Shown: one piece after another, positions 7,705 to 15,835 of the stretch
How the letters are laid out: every line of letters starts with the position of its first letter
Position numbering within the stretch: the first letter of the stretch is position 1
Source of the DNA: Bacteroidota bacterium
GTDB taxonomy: Bacteria > Bacteroidota > Bacteroidia > Bacteroidales > VadinHA17
Length of the DNA stretch: 21,417 bases
Direction of reading: 5' to 3'
Assembly (NCBI GenBank): GCA_012838685.1
Contig: DUOU01000042.1
Coordinates: 1 to 21,417 of the forward strand
Notes under the pieces: generated by a model
Told to the model about the DNA's origin: nothing
Databases searched by the model: none
What the model saw: only the letters and a program-made list of their open reading frames with translations
Program-made: the position numbers and the translations under genes

Positions 7705-8886
7705 ATGAAGAAGATACCTTATTGCATAGCGGTTATCGTTATCTCCATGATAGGTTGTACTAACGACCGTACCGGAACATCATCGGGAACAGATACGGTA
7801 ATCCACGATGAAACGGCCCACCTGGAGACAGGGGCCGAAGAACATTCCCATGAGGGTGAGATAGAGTTTACCGGGGAACAGAAAAGCAGGATCGATTTTG
7901 CCGTGGAAAAGGTTGTCGCGGCTCCTTTCAGTGAGGTTATTAAAACCGTGGGCCAGCTTCTTCCGGTACCGGGAGGAGAAGAGTTGTTGGTAGCGCCCGC
8001 CGGCGGATTGCTCTCTTTACGGGGAGCAGATGTCGTTGAGGGGGCGCGGGTAATCGCGAACAGGCCGTTGTTCCATATTTCCGGGGGAAATTTAGCCGAC
8101 AACAACATCGAGATCCGCTACCTGGAAGCGGAGAATGAATATTTGAAGGCCAAGGCCGAATATGAACGTAAAGAGGCGCTGGCAAAAGACAAAATCGTTT
8201 CGGCTTCCGAACTTACCGCCGCCAAAACGGAATTTCTCAACACTGAATTGGTTTACAATAACTTGAAAGACAGTTATTCCTCCGGAAGGTACGACGTTTC
8301 GCCCAATATCAACGGATATATCCAGCATATCAATGTTTCCAGCGGCCAGTATGTCGATGTGGGAGAGCCGTTGGCATCGGTAGTGGCCAATGACCAGCTT
8401 TATATAAGGGCGGAGGCGCGGCATAGCCAGGCTTCGAAACTTTCGGATATAACGTCGGCCAATTTCAAGATGGCTGATGGATCGATCTATTCGCTCGGCG
8501 ATCTGAACGGAAAACTTGTGGCTTACGGAAAGGGAACCGACAAGGAGCATCCCCTGTTGCCGGTGACTTTTCTGGTAAAAAATCCCAGCACATTGGTTCC
8601 CGGAGCTTTTGTGGATACCTATCTGGTTATTGATGATGAGCGTGTCGCTCTTACCGTGCCCAACACCGCCATAGTTGAGGAGATGGGCGCTTACTTCGTT
8701 TTTGTGGAGGTGCATGATGATATGTACATAAAAACTCCCGTCGTTTTGGGCGGCACCGATGGCTTCCGAACGGAGATACTTTCCGGACTTATCGGAGGTG
8801 AGGTTGTCGTTTCCAAAGGGGCGATTTTTATTAAACTGGCTCAGGGTACCGGCACTATCGACGCTCATGCCGGCCATGTCCATTAA
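7705..8886 (+). CDS. Heavy-metal efflux RND periplasmic adaptor lipoprotein (CusB/CzcB-like)
   Basis: Membrane-fusion protein that links the inner-membrane RND pump to the outer-membrane channel. Starting at the ATG at 7705, the protein is 393 residues and begins MKKIPYCIAVIVISMIGCTND, a lipoprotein signal with lipobox Cys18. An in-frame ATG at 7648 would add 19 residues ahead of this signal, so I reject it. A His-rich stretch follows (HDETAHLE, EEHSHEGE), then lipoyl/barrel-sandwich halves on either side of a coiled-coil hairpin rich in Ala/Glu/Lys (about 130-210), ending with SPNINGYIQHINVSSGQYVDVGEPL, a classic adaptor lipoyl half. The C-terminus DAHAGHVH is again His-rich. It is followed 11 bases later by the pump gene. 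Terminal His clusters suggest direct metal binding. Confidence 0.92.
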   Translation: MKKIPYCIAVIVISMIGCTNDRTGTSSGTDTVIHDETAHLETGAEEHSHEGEIEFTGEQKSRIDFAVEKVVAAPFSEVIKTVGQLLPVPGGEELLVAPAGGLLSLRGADVVEGARVIANRPLFHISGGNLADNNIEIRYLEAENEYLKAKAEYERKEALAKDKIVSASELTAAKTEFLNTELVYNNLKDSYSSGRYDVSPNINGYIQHINVSSGQYVDVGEPLASVVANDQLYIRAEARHSQASKLSDITSANFKMADGSIYSLGDLNGKLVAYGKGTDKEHPLLPVTFLVKNPSTLVPGAFVDTYLVIDDERVALTVPNTAIVEEMGAYFVFVEVHDDMYIKTPVVLGGTDGFRTEILSGLIGGEVVVSKGAIFIKLAQGTGTIDAHAGHVH

Positions 8887-8897
8887 TCTTTACGGCC

Positions 8898-11800
8898 ATG
8901 TTGAACAGAATAGTAGAATTTTCATTAAAAAACAGGCTTTTCGTCCTTTTGGGATCGGTACTGCTAATAGTTGTTGGTATTTATACCGCCGACAATATGG
9001 ATATCGATGTGTTCCCGGACCTGACAGCTCCTACGGTCGTTGTTATGACCGATGCCGAAGGTATGGCCGCTGAGGAGATCGAGAGGCTGGTGACTTTCCC
9101 GATAGAGACGGCGGTTAACGGGGCGACAGGTGTCAGGAGGGTCAGGTCATCTTCCCTTATGGGAAGTTCGTTCGTGTGGGTGGAGTTCGATTGGGGAACC
9201 GATATTTTCAAGGCACGGCAGATTGTCAGCGAGAAGATGGTCTCCCTGGCCAACGCCCTGCCCGAAGGAATTACCCCGATACTCGCCCCGCAATCGAGTG
9301 TGATGGGCGAGATACTTTTTATAGGCTTACAATCGGATACCACATCCATGATGGAACTGCGGACGCTGGCGGATTGGGTGATAAAGCCGGCTATACTGGC
9401 TACCGGTGGTGTGTCGCAGGTTACGATCATAGGGGGCGACTATAAACAGTACCAGATACTTGCCGATCCGGTGAAAATGATGAGGTACGGCATCACCTTA
9501 GAGGAACTTGAAGCCGCTGGTGCGACCTTCAGCGCCAACTCCACGGGGGGAGTGGTCCGCGAATATGGCAATGAATACTCTCTGCGGGGGATGGCCAGAA
9601 CAACCGATCTGGAGGAGTTGGGAAACACCCTGGTGGCCATGTGTAACGGCCAGCCCGTAAAGGTTGCCGATGTGGCCGAAGTGGTTATAGCTCCGGCCGT
9701 GAAGATGGGTTACGCTTCACATAACGCCAAACCCGCGATAATAATGTCGGTTTCCAAGCAGCCCAATATAAACACCCTCAATGTTACCGAGAATATCGAG
9801 AGACGTCTCAAGGATTTGCGGAAATCGTTGCCGGCCGACATCTCAATGGATACGAAAATATTCAGGCAGGCCGATTTTATAGAGGCTTCGGTAGGCAACG
9901 TCGGTAATGCGCTGATCGAGGGAGCCATTTTTGTTGTCGCTATTCTCTTTATTTTCCTTGGCAGCGTCAGGACGACGGTAATTTCGGTGATAGCTATGCC
10001 GATCTCTTTGCTCGGCACGGTCATAGTCTTGAAACTTTTGGGCATGAACATCAATACAATGACCCTTGGTGGCATGTGTATCGCCATTGGTTCGTTGGTA
10101 GATGACGCTATAATAGACGTTGAGAATGTTTATAAGCGGCTGCGCCAAAACTATAAACTGCCCGTTGCGGAACGCCGGCCTGTATTTAAGGTCGTTTTTG
10201 ATGCTTCGGTGGAGATCAGGGCGTCGATTATTCATGCGACATTTATAATAGCCGTGGCCTTTGTGCCGCTATTCTTCCTTTCGGGTATGGAGGGGAGGAT
10301 GCTCAGGCCGTTGGGCGTGGCCTATATCATTTCGCTCTTCATGTCGTTGTTGGTAGCCATGACATTGACCCCCTTACTGTGCAAGTTGTTGTTGAGCAAA
10401 GACAGTTATCTGGCAAAAAAGGAGAAGGATAGTTGGGTGACAAGCAGATTGTCGGCTTACTACACCAAATACCTTTCATGGGCCATGGAACACAAAAAGA
10501 TGGTACTGATACCCTCATTTCTTTTATTGGCGATAGCATTAATACTGATGACCACTATGGGACAGGATTTTTTGCCCGAATTCAATGAGGGGTCGCTTAC
10601 TATTTCGGCTGTGACAAAACCGGGAATTTCTCTCGATGAGAACAACAAAATAGGGAATCTCATCGAAACAGAGCTGTTGAAAATTCCGGGGGTATCGACC
10701 ACGGCCAGAAGAACCGGCAGGGGAGAACTTGACGAACATTCGCAGATGACAAATAGTGCCGAGATAGATGTAAACCTGGTTCCGGGAGAGCGAAAACAGG
10801 AAGCTATTGTTGAGGATATAAGACATGTTTTGTCGGAGATTCCCGGCGTTGTCTCCTCGGTGGGGCAGCCGCTTGAACATAGGATTGAGCATATGTTGTC
10901 GGGTACCTCGGCCGACATAGCCATCAAATTGTTCGGATCTGATCTGAGCGAGATGTACGGTTTGGGAAACCGGATAAAAGAGTCTATTGAGGGCATAGAG
11001 GGGTTGGTTGATGTTAACGTGGAACAACAGATAGAGACACCGCAACTGCAGATACGGGCCAATAGGGACAAACTTGCCCGGTACGGAATAACTATTGGCC
11101 AGTTCAACGACTTTGTGGAGTCGGCCTTCTCCTCAAAAAAAATTGGGGAGTTGTTTGAGGAGCAGAGGAGCTTCGATATAGTTTTGAGGCTAAACGATGA
11201 TAACTGGGGCAGTATCGATAAAGTTAGAGGAGCCTTGATAGATACCGAATTCGGATCAAAAGTTCCGTTGGAAGAGGTGGCAGATATCGTTTCCGTTGGT
11301 GGACCGAATACTGTTAGTCGCGAAAATGTTGAACGTAAACTTGTTATATCGGCGAATGCCGCTGGCAGGGACCAGAAGAGCCTTGTATCGGAGATAAGGC
11401 AGGCTGTTGAAGAGAACATAATGCTGCCGGAGGGTTATTTTATAGAATATGGGGGACAGTTTGAGAACGCCCAAAGTGCCGCGCGGACGCTTATGGTGGC
11501 TATGGTGCTGGCAATATTGGTGATCTTTATGTTGTTGTACAGCGAGTTCAAAAACGGGGCGTTGTCGGCCATCATCCTGCTCAACCTCCCTTTGGCCATT
11601 ATTGGCGGAGTGTTCGCCATCTTCTTTACGTCAAGGGTGATCAGCATACCCAGTATCATAGGGTTTATCACACTTTTCGGCATCGCTACCCGCAACGGTA
11701 TCCTGCTTGTTTCGAGATACCACAAACTTGGCGAAGAGGGCAACAGTTCGCTGAGAAAATCGATTATAAACGGGTCGGCCGATAGACTGGCTCCAATACT

Positions 11801-12023
11801 GATGACCGCCCTGACGGCGGCACTTGCCCTTATACCGCTGGTGATTAACGGAGACAAGTCGGGTAATGAGATCCAGAGCCCCATGGCGGTGGTTGTCATG
11901 GGTGGGTTGCTGACCTCAACATTGTTGAATATTTATGTGGTTCCCATCATATATGAGTGGTTCAGCAAATCCGGAAGAGATGGAAAAGTTGTTCAATGTA
12001 AAACAGAAAAATTAAGGATATGA
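8898..12023 (+). CDS. Heavy-metal efflux RND pump, inner-membrane permease (CusA/CzcA family)
   Basis: A 1041-residue proton-driven trimeric exporter. It shows the usual two-half RND layout: TM1 near 12-30, a large periplasmic domain, TM2-6 from about 337, a second half starting around 500 (EHKKMVLIPSFLLLAIALILM), and TM8-12 from about 865. The TM4 signature reads GGMCIAIGSLVDDAIIDVEN (391-410), with D402, D403 and E409. The position that carries Asp in CzcA/CnrA (DFG motif) is Ala here, and the GG-x-x-IAIG pattern is like CusA, so export of monovalent copper or silver is favoured over zinc/cobalt/cadmium. That inference rests on recalled signatures. The ATG lies 11 bases after the adaptor gene, and its stop overlaps the next gene by ATGA. 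Confidence 0.95.
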   Translation: MLNRIVEFSLKNRLFVLLGSVLLIVVGIYTADNMDIDVFPDLTAPTVVVMTDAEGMAAEEIERLVTFPIETAVNGATGVRRVRSSSLMGSSFVWVEFDWGTDIFKARQIVSEKMVSLANALPEGITPILAPQSSVMGEILFIGLQSDTTSMMELRTLADWVIKPAILATGGVSQVTIIGGDYKQYQILADPVKMMRYGITLEELEAAGATFSANSTGGVVREYGNEYSLRGMARTTDLEELGNTLVAMCNGQPVKVADVAEVVIAPAVKMGYASHNAKPAIIMSVSKQPNINTLNVTENIERRLKDLRKSLPADISMDTKIFRQADFIEASVGNVGNALIEGAIFVVAILFIFLGSVRTTVISVIAMPISLLGTVIVLKLLGMNINTMTLGGMCIAIGSLVDDAIIDVENVYKRLRQNYKLPVAERRPVFKVVFDASVEIRASIIHATFIIAVAFVPLFFLSGMEGRMLRPLGVAYIISLFMSLLVAMTLTPLLCKLLLSKDSYLAKKEKDSWVTSRLSAYYTKYLSWAMEHKKMVLIPSFLLLAIALILMTTMGQDFLPEFNEGSLTISAVTKPGISLDENNKIGNLIETELLKIPGVSTTARRTGRGELDEHSQMTNSAEIDVNLVPGERKQEAIVEDIRHVLSEIPGVVSSVGQPLEHRIEHMLSGTSADIAIKLFGSDLSEMYGLGNRIKESIEGIEGLVDVNVEQQIETPQLQIRANRDKLARYGITIGQFNDFVESAFSSKKIGELFEEQRSFDIVLRLNDDNWGSIDKVRGALIDTEFGSKVPLEEVADIVSVGGPNTVSRENVERKLVISANAAGRDQKSLVSEIRQAVEENIMLPEGYFIEYGGQFENAQSAARTLMVAMVLAILVIFMLLYSEFKNGALSAIILLNLPLAIIGGVFAIFFTSRVISIPSIIGFITLFGIATRNGILLVSRYHKLGEEGNSSLRKSIINGSADRLAPILMTALTAALALIPLVINGDKSGNEIQSPMAVVVMGGLLTSTLLNIYVVPIIYEWFSKSGRDGKVVQCKTEKLRI

Positions 12024-13198
12024 AACGAGTTATTTTCATGATAATATTGGCGCTTATGATTCCCGGGTTGGGGGCACAGGACATTTATGAGCGGGTTCTG
12101 GCCGATATTGAAACCAACAGTTTGACACTGATAACCCTTAGGGAGCAGTTAGAAGCGGATAAACTGGAGATCAACAGCGGCAGGTTCCTGTCCAACCCTG
12201 AAGTGGAGTTCGGCTACCTGTGGGGCAAACCCTCTTCCATTGGTAACCGCATGAATTACAGCATTGCTCAAAGCATCGATTTTCCGTTGGTGTATGCCCG
12301 GAAAAGCAGTATCGCCAGGCAGCAGGAGGCCAATGCGGAGCTTGGTTATAGGGAGGAGAGGGCAATAGTTCTGCTGGAAGCCAGGGAGAATCTCGTGGAA
12401 CTTTTATACATAAACGCCATGGCGGCGGAGTATTCTTATCGAATAGCCAATGCCGAAGCGGTAGCCGATATGTTCCGCAAAAGGATGGATTCCGGTGCTT
12501 CCACCGTTCAGGAGTACAATAAGGCCAATATCAACCTCGCGACTGTCAGAAGAGAGGCTTCGAACAATGAACTTGAAAGAGAGGCTGTATTATCCCGATT
12601 GAGGGCGTTGAACGGTGGTGTTGATGTGATCTTTGATGACAGCCTGTTTGTTGGCAGTGAGTTGCCGGCAAGTTTCAACGATTGGTTCGTTGAGATGGAG
12701 ACAAATAATCCCCGGCTTCTGCGGGCAAAAGGTGTCGCCGAAGTTGCCGAATCGGTTGTAAAACTCCAGAAAGCCAACAGTATGCCCAAGTTCTCGGCCA
12801 GGTATATGAGCGAGAATGTTGTTGGCCAGACACACCAGGGAGCTACACTTGGCATATCAGTTCCAATGTGGGAAAACAAGAACAGAGTGAAAAGTGCGGT
12901 AACCCGGGCCAATGCTTCCAAGTTGGCGGCTGAAGATACGGGGATCTCGCTTTACAACTCGCTAAAAAGCGTTTATGACAAGGCAAAGGGGTTGACCGAA
13001 CTGACGGAAAGCTACAGAAGCGCTCTGGAGAGGGGCGACAACAGGAAATTACTGGAAAACGCGCTTGAGAAGGGAGAGATCTCTTTGCTTGATTATCTGG
13101 TGGAGATAGGATTTTATTATGATGCTGTAGATAACCTGTTGGAGACGGAAAAGGACAGAGAACTGGCTATAAGTTATTTGTGGGCCGCCGGATTGTAG
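12020..13198 (+). CDS. TolC-family outer-membrane channel of the metal-efflux system (CusC/CzcC-like)
   Basis: Outer-membrane factor that lets the RND-adaptor complex expel metal across the outer membrane. The 392 residues begin with a signal peptide (MKRVIFMIILALMIPGLGAQ, likely cut after Ala19). The rest is rich in long amphipathic helices, with the two-fold repeat typical of TolC: a first half to about 200 (IYERVLADIETNSLTLITLREQ at its start) and a second half from about 220 (NPRLLRAKGVAEVAESVVKLQKA), followed by the strand-like segment ATLGISVPMWENKNR. It is shorter than E. coli TolC but close to CzcC-type proteins. Its ATG overlaps the pump stop codon (ATGA at 12020-12023), consistent with coupled translation. 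Confidence 0.92.
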   Translation: MKRVIFMIILALMIPGLGAQDIYERVLADIETNSLTLITLREQLEADKLEINSGRFLSNPEVEFGYLWGKPSSIGNRMNYSIAQSIDFPLVYARKSSIARQQEANAELGYREERAIVLLEARENLVELLYINAMAAEYSYRIANAEAVADMFRKRMDSGASTVQEYNKANINLATVRREASNNELEREAVLSRLRALNGGVDVIFDDSLFVGSELPASFNDWFVEMETNNPRLLRAKGVAEVAESVVKLQKANSMPKFSARYMSENVVGQTHQGATLGISVPMWENKNRVKSAVTRANASKLAAEDTGISLYNSLKSVYDKAKGLTELTESYRSALERGDNRKLLENALEKGEISLLDYLVEIGFYYDAVDNLLETEKDRELAISYLWAAGL

Positions 13199-13272
13199 AA
13201 ACGGAAGAGGAAGGTAGTTTAGGCTCAAGATGGAACGATGATATTGTTGGCGGTCGGATGAACGGTCGCGGG

Positions 13273-13710
13273 TTACCGCTTTGATTTGAAGAAGTCGGTT
13301 ACCATGGTGCCGCATTCGTAGCCCAGCACTCCCGAAACAACCGAGGTTTTGGGGTGGAGGAGATAAGAGGATATCCTGGAATAACCCCTTTTTTCGTCGT
13401 TTGCCCCGTAAACAACCCTGCTTACCTGTGCCCAGTTGAGGGCAGCGGCGCACATGGGACAAGGCTCTATGGTGACATATATGGTACAATCCTTTAGATA
13501 TTTCCCCCCAATCCAGTTGGCGGCGGCGGTAATGGCCTGCATCTCCGCATGGGCGGTAGGGTCCTTCAAGGTCTCCGTAAGGTTATGCGCCCGGGCTATT
13601 ACCATATTATTGAAGACAACTACGGAGCCGATGGGAACCTCGTCCCTGGCGAGAGCCTTTTCGGCTTCATCGATAGCCATGCGCATATACTTTTCGTCGT
13701 TATTCTCCAT
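13273..13710 (-). CDS. tadA: tRNA-specific adenosine deaminase
   Basis: Converts adenosine to inosine at the wobble position of tRNA-Arg(ACG). The 145-residue cytidine-deaminase-fold protein has the zinc site HAE (H54, with catalytic E56) and PCPMC (C84 and C87), and the usual order VPIGSVVV, TAHAEM, IEPCPMCAAAL. The end FFKSKR is typical of the family. It is convergent with the TolC gene, with about 75 bases between them and no clear terminator. The start was chosen as the ATG giving MENNDEKYM, just before the family's first helix. Confidence 0.95.
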   Translation of the reverse strand: MENNDEKYMRMAIDEAEKALARDEVPIGSVVVFNNMVIARAHNLTETLKDPTAHAEMQAITAAANWIGGKYLKDCTIYVTIEPCPMCAAALNWAQVSRVVYGANDEKRGYSRISSYLLHPKTSVVSGVLGYECGTMVTDFFKSKR

Positions 13711-13819
13711 GATTATGGTGAAAGGTTTACGCGAATGAAAGAAAAAGAAACGATAAAACGAAGTTGGAGAGAGTAGCTGGCATCGTTAAAAACGAATATG
13801 TTAATTATAAAAAAACGGT

Positions 13820-13827
13820 TATCTTTG
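13820..13827 (+). promoter_or_regulatory. Bacteroidota -7 promoter box for the MBL-fold gene
   Basis: TATCTTTG matches TAnnTTTG in full and would place the transcript start near 13833. That is downstream of the longest in-frame ATG (13798), so it supports translation from the ATG at 13897. Confidence 0.45.
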
Positions 13828-13896
13828 GTTCTACGAGTGAATTTTATGCTTATGCGAATTTATCCAACCATTAAAAACAAATTAAAAAACAGACAG

Positions 13897-14736
13897 ATGA
13901 AATATTTTACCTCTTTTTTATTGGCCTTGATGGTGGCTTTGACCCTAAACGCCCAACAACAGGCCTCGCCCGTGGTGGCGGAGAAAATATCGGAACGACT
14001 CTACCAACTGAAGGGTGGAAGTGGCGCTAATGGCGGGTTTTATGTTGGCGACAACGGGGTACTGGTAATCGACTCGAAGATGAGCGAAGAGTCGCAGTTA
14101 CAGGTATTCGATGCCATAAAGAAAGTGACCGATCTGCCCATAAAATATCTTGTGAACACCCACGCCGATGGGGATCATGTCAACGGGAATATCTATTTCC
14201 CCGAAAATGTCGCGATAATCTCCCATGAGAATTGTCGTTCCGAGTTTTTCGTTTCCCGGAACGAAACGCCATCAAGTTGGTTGAATCCCGGGATGGCGAA
14301 AGGGGTACCCTCCATAACCTATAAGGAGAAGATGGATATTTACCTGGGCGACAAAAAGGTGGAACTTTATTACTTCGGCGTAGGCCATACCACTGGCGAT
14401 ACCTATCTCTATTTCAAGGAGGAGGATGTGGCCTTTATAGGTGACCAGTTTTTTGAGACTAGGGTGCAGTTGATACATACCTACAAGGGGGGAAGCGCCG
14501 TGCAATATGTTGCCACAATGGACAAGATGTTGGCGGCTATCCCGGCGAAACAATTTTGCAGTGGACACAGTGAAATAGCTTCTCGCGACAAGATTGTTGC
14601 CCATGTCAATATGATCAGGGATAAGGTGGCCACAGTCCGTACATTAAAATCCCAAAACAACACGTTGGATCAGGTTAAAGCTAGGTTCCCTGAAGGAGAG
14701 GCCGCCCTTATTGAGGGTATATACAACGAATTGTAA
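13897..14736 (+). CDS. Secreted metallo-beta-lactamase-fold metallohydrolase
   Basis: A 279-residue protein (from 13897) with signal peptide MKYFTSFLLALMVALTLNAQ. The zinc motif is HADGDHVNGN: H89, D91, D93 and H94, that is H-x-D-x-D-H where most members have H-x-H-x-D-H, so one zinc-1 ligand is Asp rather than His. Further ligands are H164 (GHTTGDTYLYF), D183 (GDQFF) and H224 (SGHSE). It is probably periplasmic, given the signal peptide. The substrate is unknown. A beta-lactamase role is possible but not shown, because many such proteins in Bacteroidota have unknown roles. An in-frame ATG at 13798 would add 33 basic residues ahead of the signal peptide; I prefer 13897 because of the signal and the -7 box at 13820. 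The gene is divergent from tadA and convergent with the MscS gene. Confidence 0.85.
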   Translation: MKYFTSFLLALMVALTLNAQQQASPVVAEKISERLYQLKGGSGANGGFYVGDNGVLVIDSKMSEESQLQVFDAIKKVTDLPIKYLVNTHADGDHVNGNIYFPENVAIISHENCRSEFFVSRNETPSSWLNPGMAKGVPSITYKEKMDIYLGDKKVELYYFGVGHTTGDTYLYFKEEDVAFIGDQFFETRVQLIHTYKGGSAVQYVATMDKMLAAIPAKQFCSGHSEIASRDKIVAHVNMIRDKVATVRTLKSQNNTLDQVKARFPEGEAALIEGIYNEL

Positions 14737-14760
14737 CAAAGGGTACATACGAACGATACA

Positions 14761-14789
14761 GAAAAGGATCCCGGTTTGGGATCCTTTTC
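14761..14789. terminator. Bidirectional hairpin terminator between the MBL and MscS genes
   Basis: A perfect 12-bp stem, GAAAAGGATCCC (14761-14772) with GGGATCCTTTTC (14778-14789), closes a GGTTT loop. Reading either way, the descending arm ends CCTTTTC, giving U-rich tracts on both strands. It sits between two convergent stop codons (14736 and 14818). Confidence 0.85.
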
Positions 14790-14817
14790 TTGTTTATTGT
14801 TGGTGTTGATACAGTTC

Positions 14818-15708
14818 TTATGACCTATTTTGGTGGACAACGACCCGTGGGAACGGCATCTCGATTCCCTCCTTATCGAACTCTTTTTTCAGCCTTTTGC
14901 GCAGTTCTCCGGTAACGGCATGTTGCATTAATGGTTTTGTCTCTCCTATGATTTTGAATATAACGGAAGAATCGCCCAGATCGTTGATCCTCAAAAATTG
15001 GGGTTTTTTGAGGATTTTATCCTCCCATTCGGGATCTGACGCCAACTTCTCTCCAACCCGGTTGATAACATCTATAACATGTTCGACATCGGCGCTGTAA
15101 GGTACTCTTACATCCAGATTAACTTTGGCGTACGATTTGGAGTAGTTGGAAACCCTTGTAATGTCGCCGTGGGGTACCGTATGGACTGTGCCGTTAATGT
15201 CTCTAAGTGTCGTTACCCTCAGAGTTATGTCCTCAACAATTCCCCTTGTACCATTAAACTCAACCTCGTCGCCTATCCTGTAATGGTTCTCGAAAATCAG
15301 GAAAAACCCTGTGATAATATCCCTTACCAGGTATTGGCTGCCGAAGCCCACGGCGACACCCACAATACCCGCACCTGTGAGCAGGGGGCCGATAGGAACA
15401 CCCAACTCCTGAAGGATCATCAATCCCGCTATAAGGTATACCACAATATTGATTATCCATTTGAAAACCCTGATAAGGGTATTCTCTCTCATCTTTTCCT
15501 CCATCTCGGAAGAGTCTTCTTTGGGAACCACTGCGGCCCTTATAACCCGGGTGGTGAACCTGATCAGAACCCTTTGAATGGCGAATGCCGCTAAAGCGAT
15601 CAAAAAAATCTTTACCCCGTGATCCAAAAGCCAGGGCCAGATTTTGTCCCATAACCCAATTATCCCGGTTTCTATGTTAGCGACCATAATATTTGAATTT
15701 TTTATCAT
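14818..15708 (-). CDS. Small-conductance mechanosensitive channel (MscS family)
   Basis: Inner-membrane channel that releases solutes on osmotic downshock. It is 296 residues, similar to E. coli MscS. Three membrane segments are visible: about 30-52, 80-100 and 106-128. The last is the pore helix GAGIVGVAVGFGSQYLVRD, with the small-residue pattern and the FGSQ/LVRD signature. A beta domain follows (YRIGDEVEFNGTRGIVEDITLRVTTLRD), then an alpha/beta C-terminal domain to about 290. The start chosen gives MIKNSNIMVANIE; M8 is a possible alternative. The gene is convergent with the MBL gene and divergent from holB, with 127 bases between them. Confidence 0.95.
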   Translation of the reverse strand: MIKNSNIMVANIETGIIGLWDKIWPWLLDHGVKIFLIALAAFAIQRVLIRFTTRVIRAAVVPKEDSSEMEEKMRENTLIRVFKWIINIVVYLIAGLMILQELGVPIGPLLTGAGIVGVAVGFGSQYLVRDIITGFFLIFENHYRIGDEVEFNGTRGIVEDITLRVTTLRDINGTVHTVPHGDITRVSNYSKSYAKVNLDVRVPYSADVEHVIDVINRVGEKLASDPEWEDKILKKPQFLRINDLGDSSVIFKIIGETKPLMQHAVTGELRKRLKKEFDKEGIEMPFPRVVVHQNRS

Positions 15709-15808
15709 TGCTGCTAAAAGTTTTTGTTGATATTTTATTATCGCAAAAATTAATTGCCGCGAAAATAGGCCATAAATCCAGTTTTATACAATTATTGGGC
15801 AATTTATT

Positions 15809-15816
15809 TACCTTTG
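15809..15816 (+). promoter_or_regulatory. Bacteroidota -7 promoter box for holB
   Basis: TACCTTTG matches TAnnTTTG in full, 19 bases before the ATG at 15836. It likely drives the holB-led gene block. Confidence 0.5.
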
Positions 15817-15835
15817 GGACGCATAAGGAAAAGGG

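Noticed and set aside
8092..8883. 263-residue open frame on the minus strand
   Set aside because: It is antisense to the well-supported adaptor gene and shows no domain.
10460..11419. 319-residue open frame on the minus strand
   Set aside because: It lies fully inside the RND pump gene on the opposite strand, and its translation is Ser-rich with no recognisable motif, as expected for an antisense shadow.
13798..13896. N-terminal extension of the MBL gene
   Set aside because: A signal peptide begins at 13897 and a -7 box lies inside the proposed extension, so the shorter start is better.
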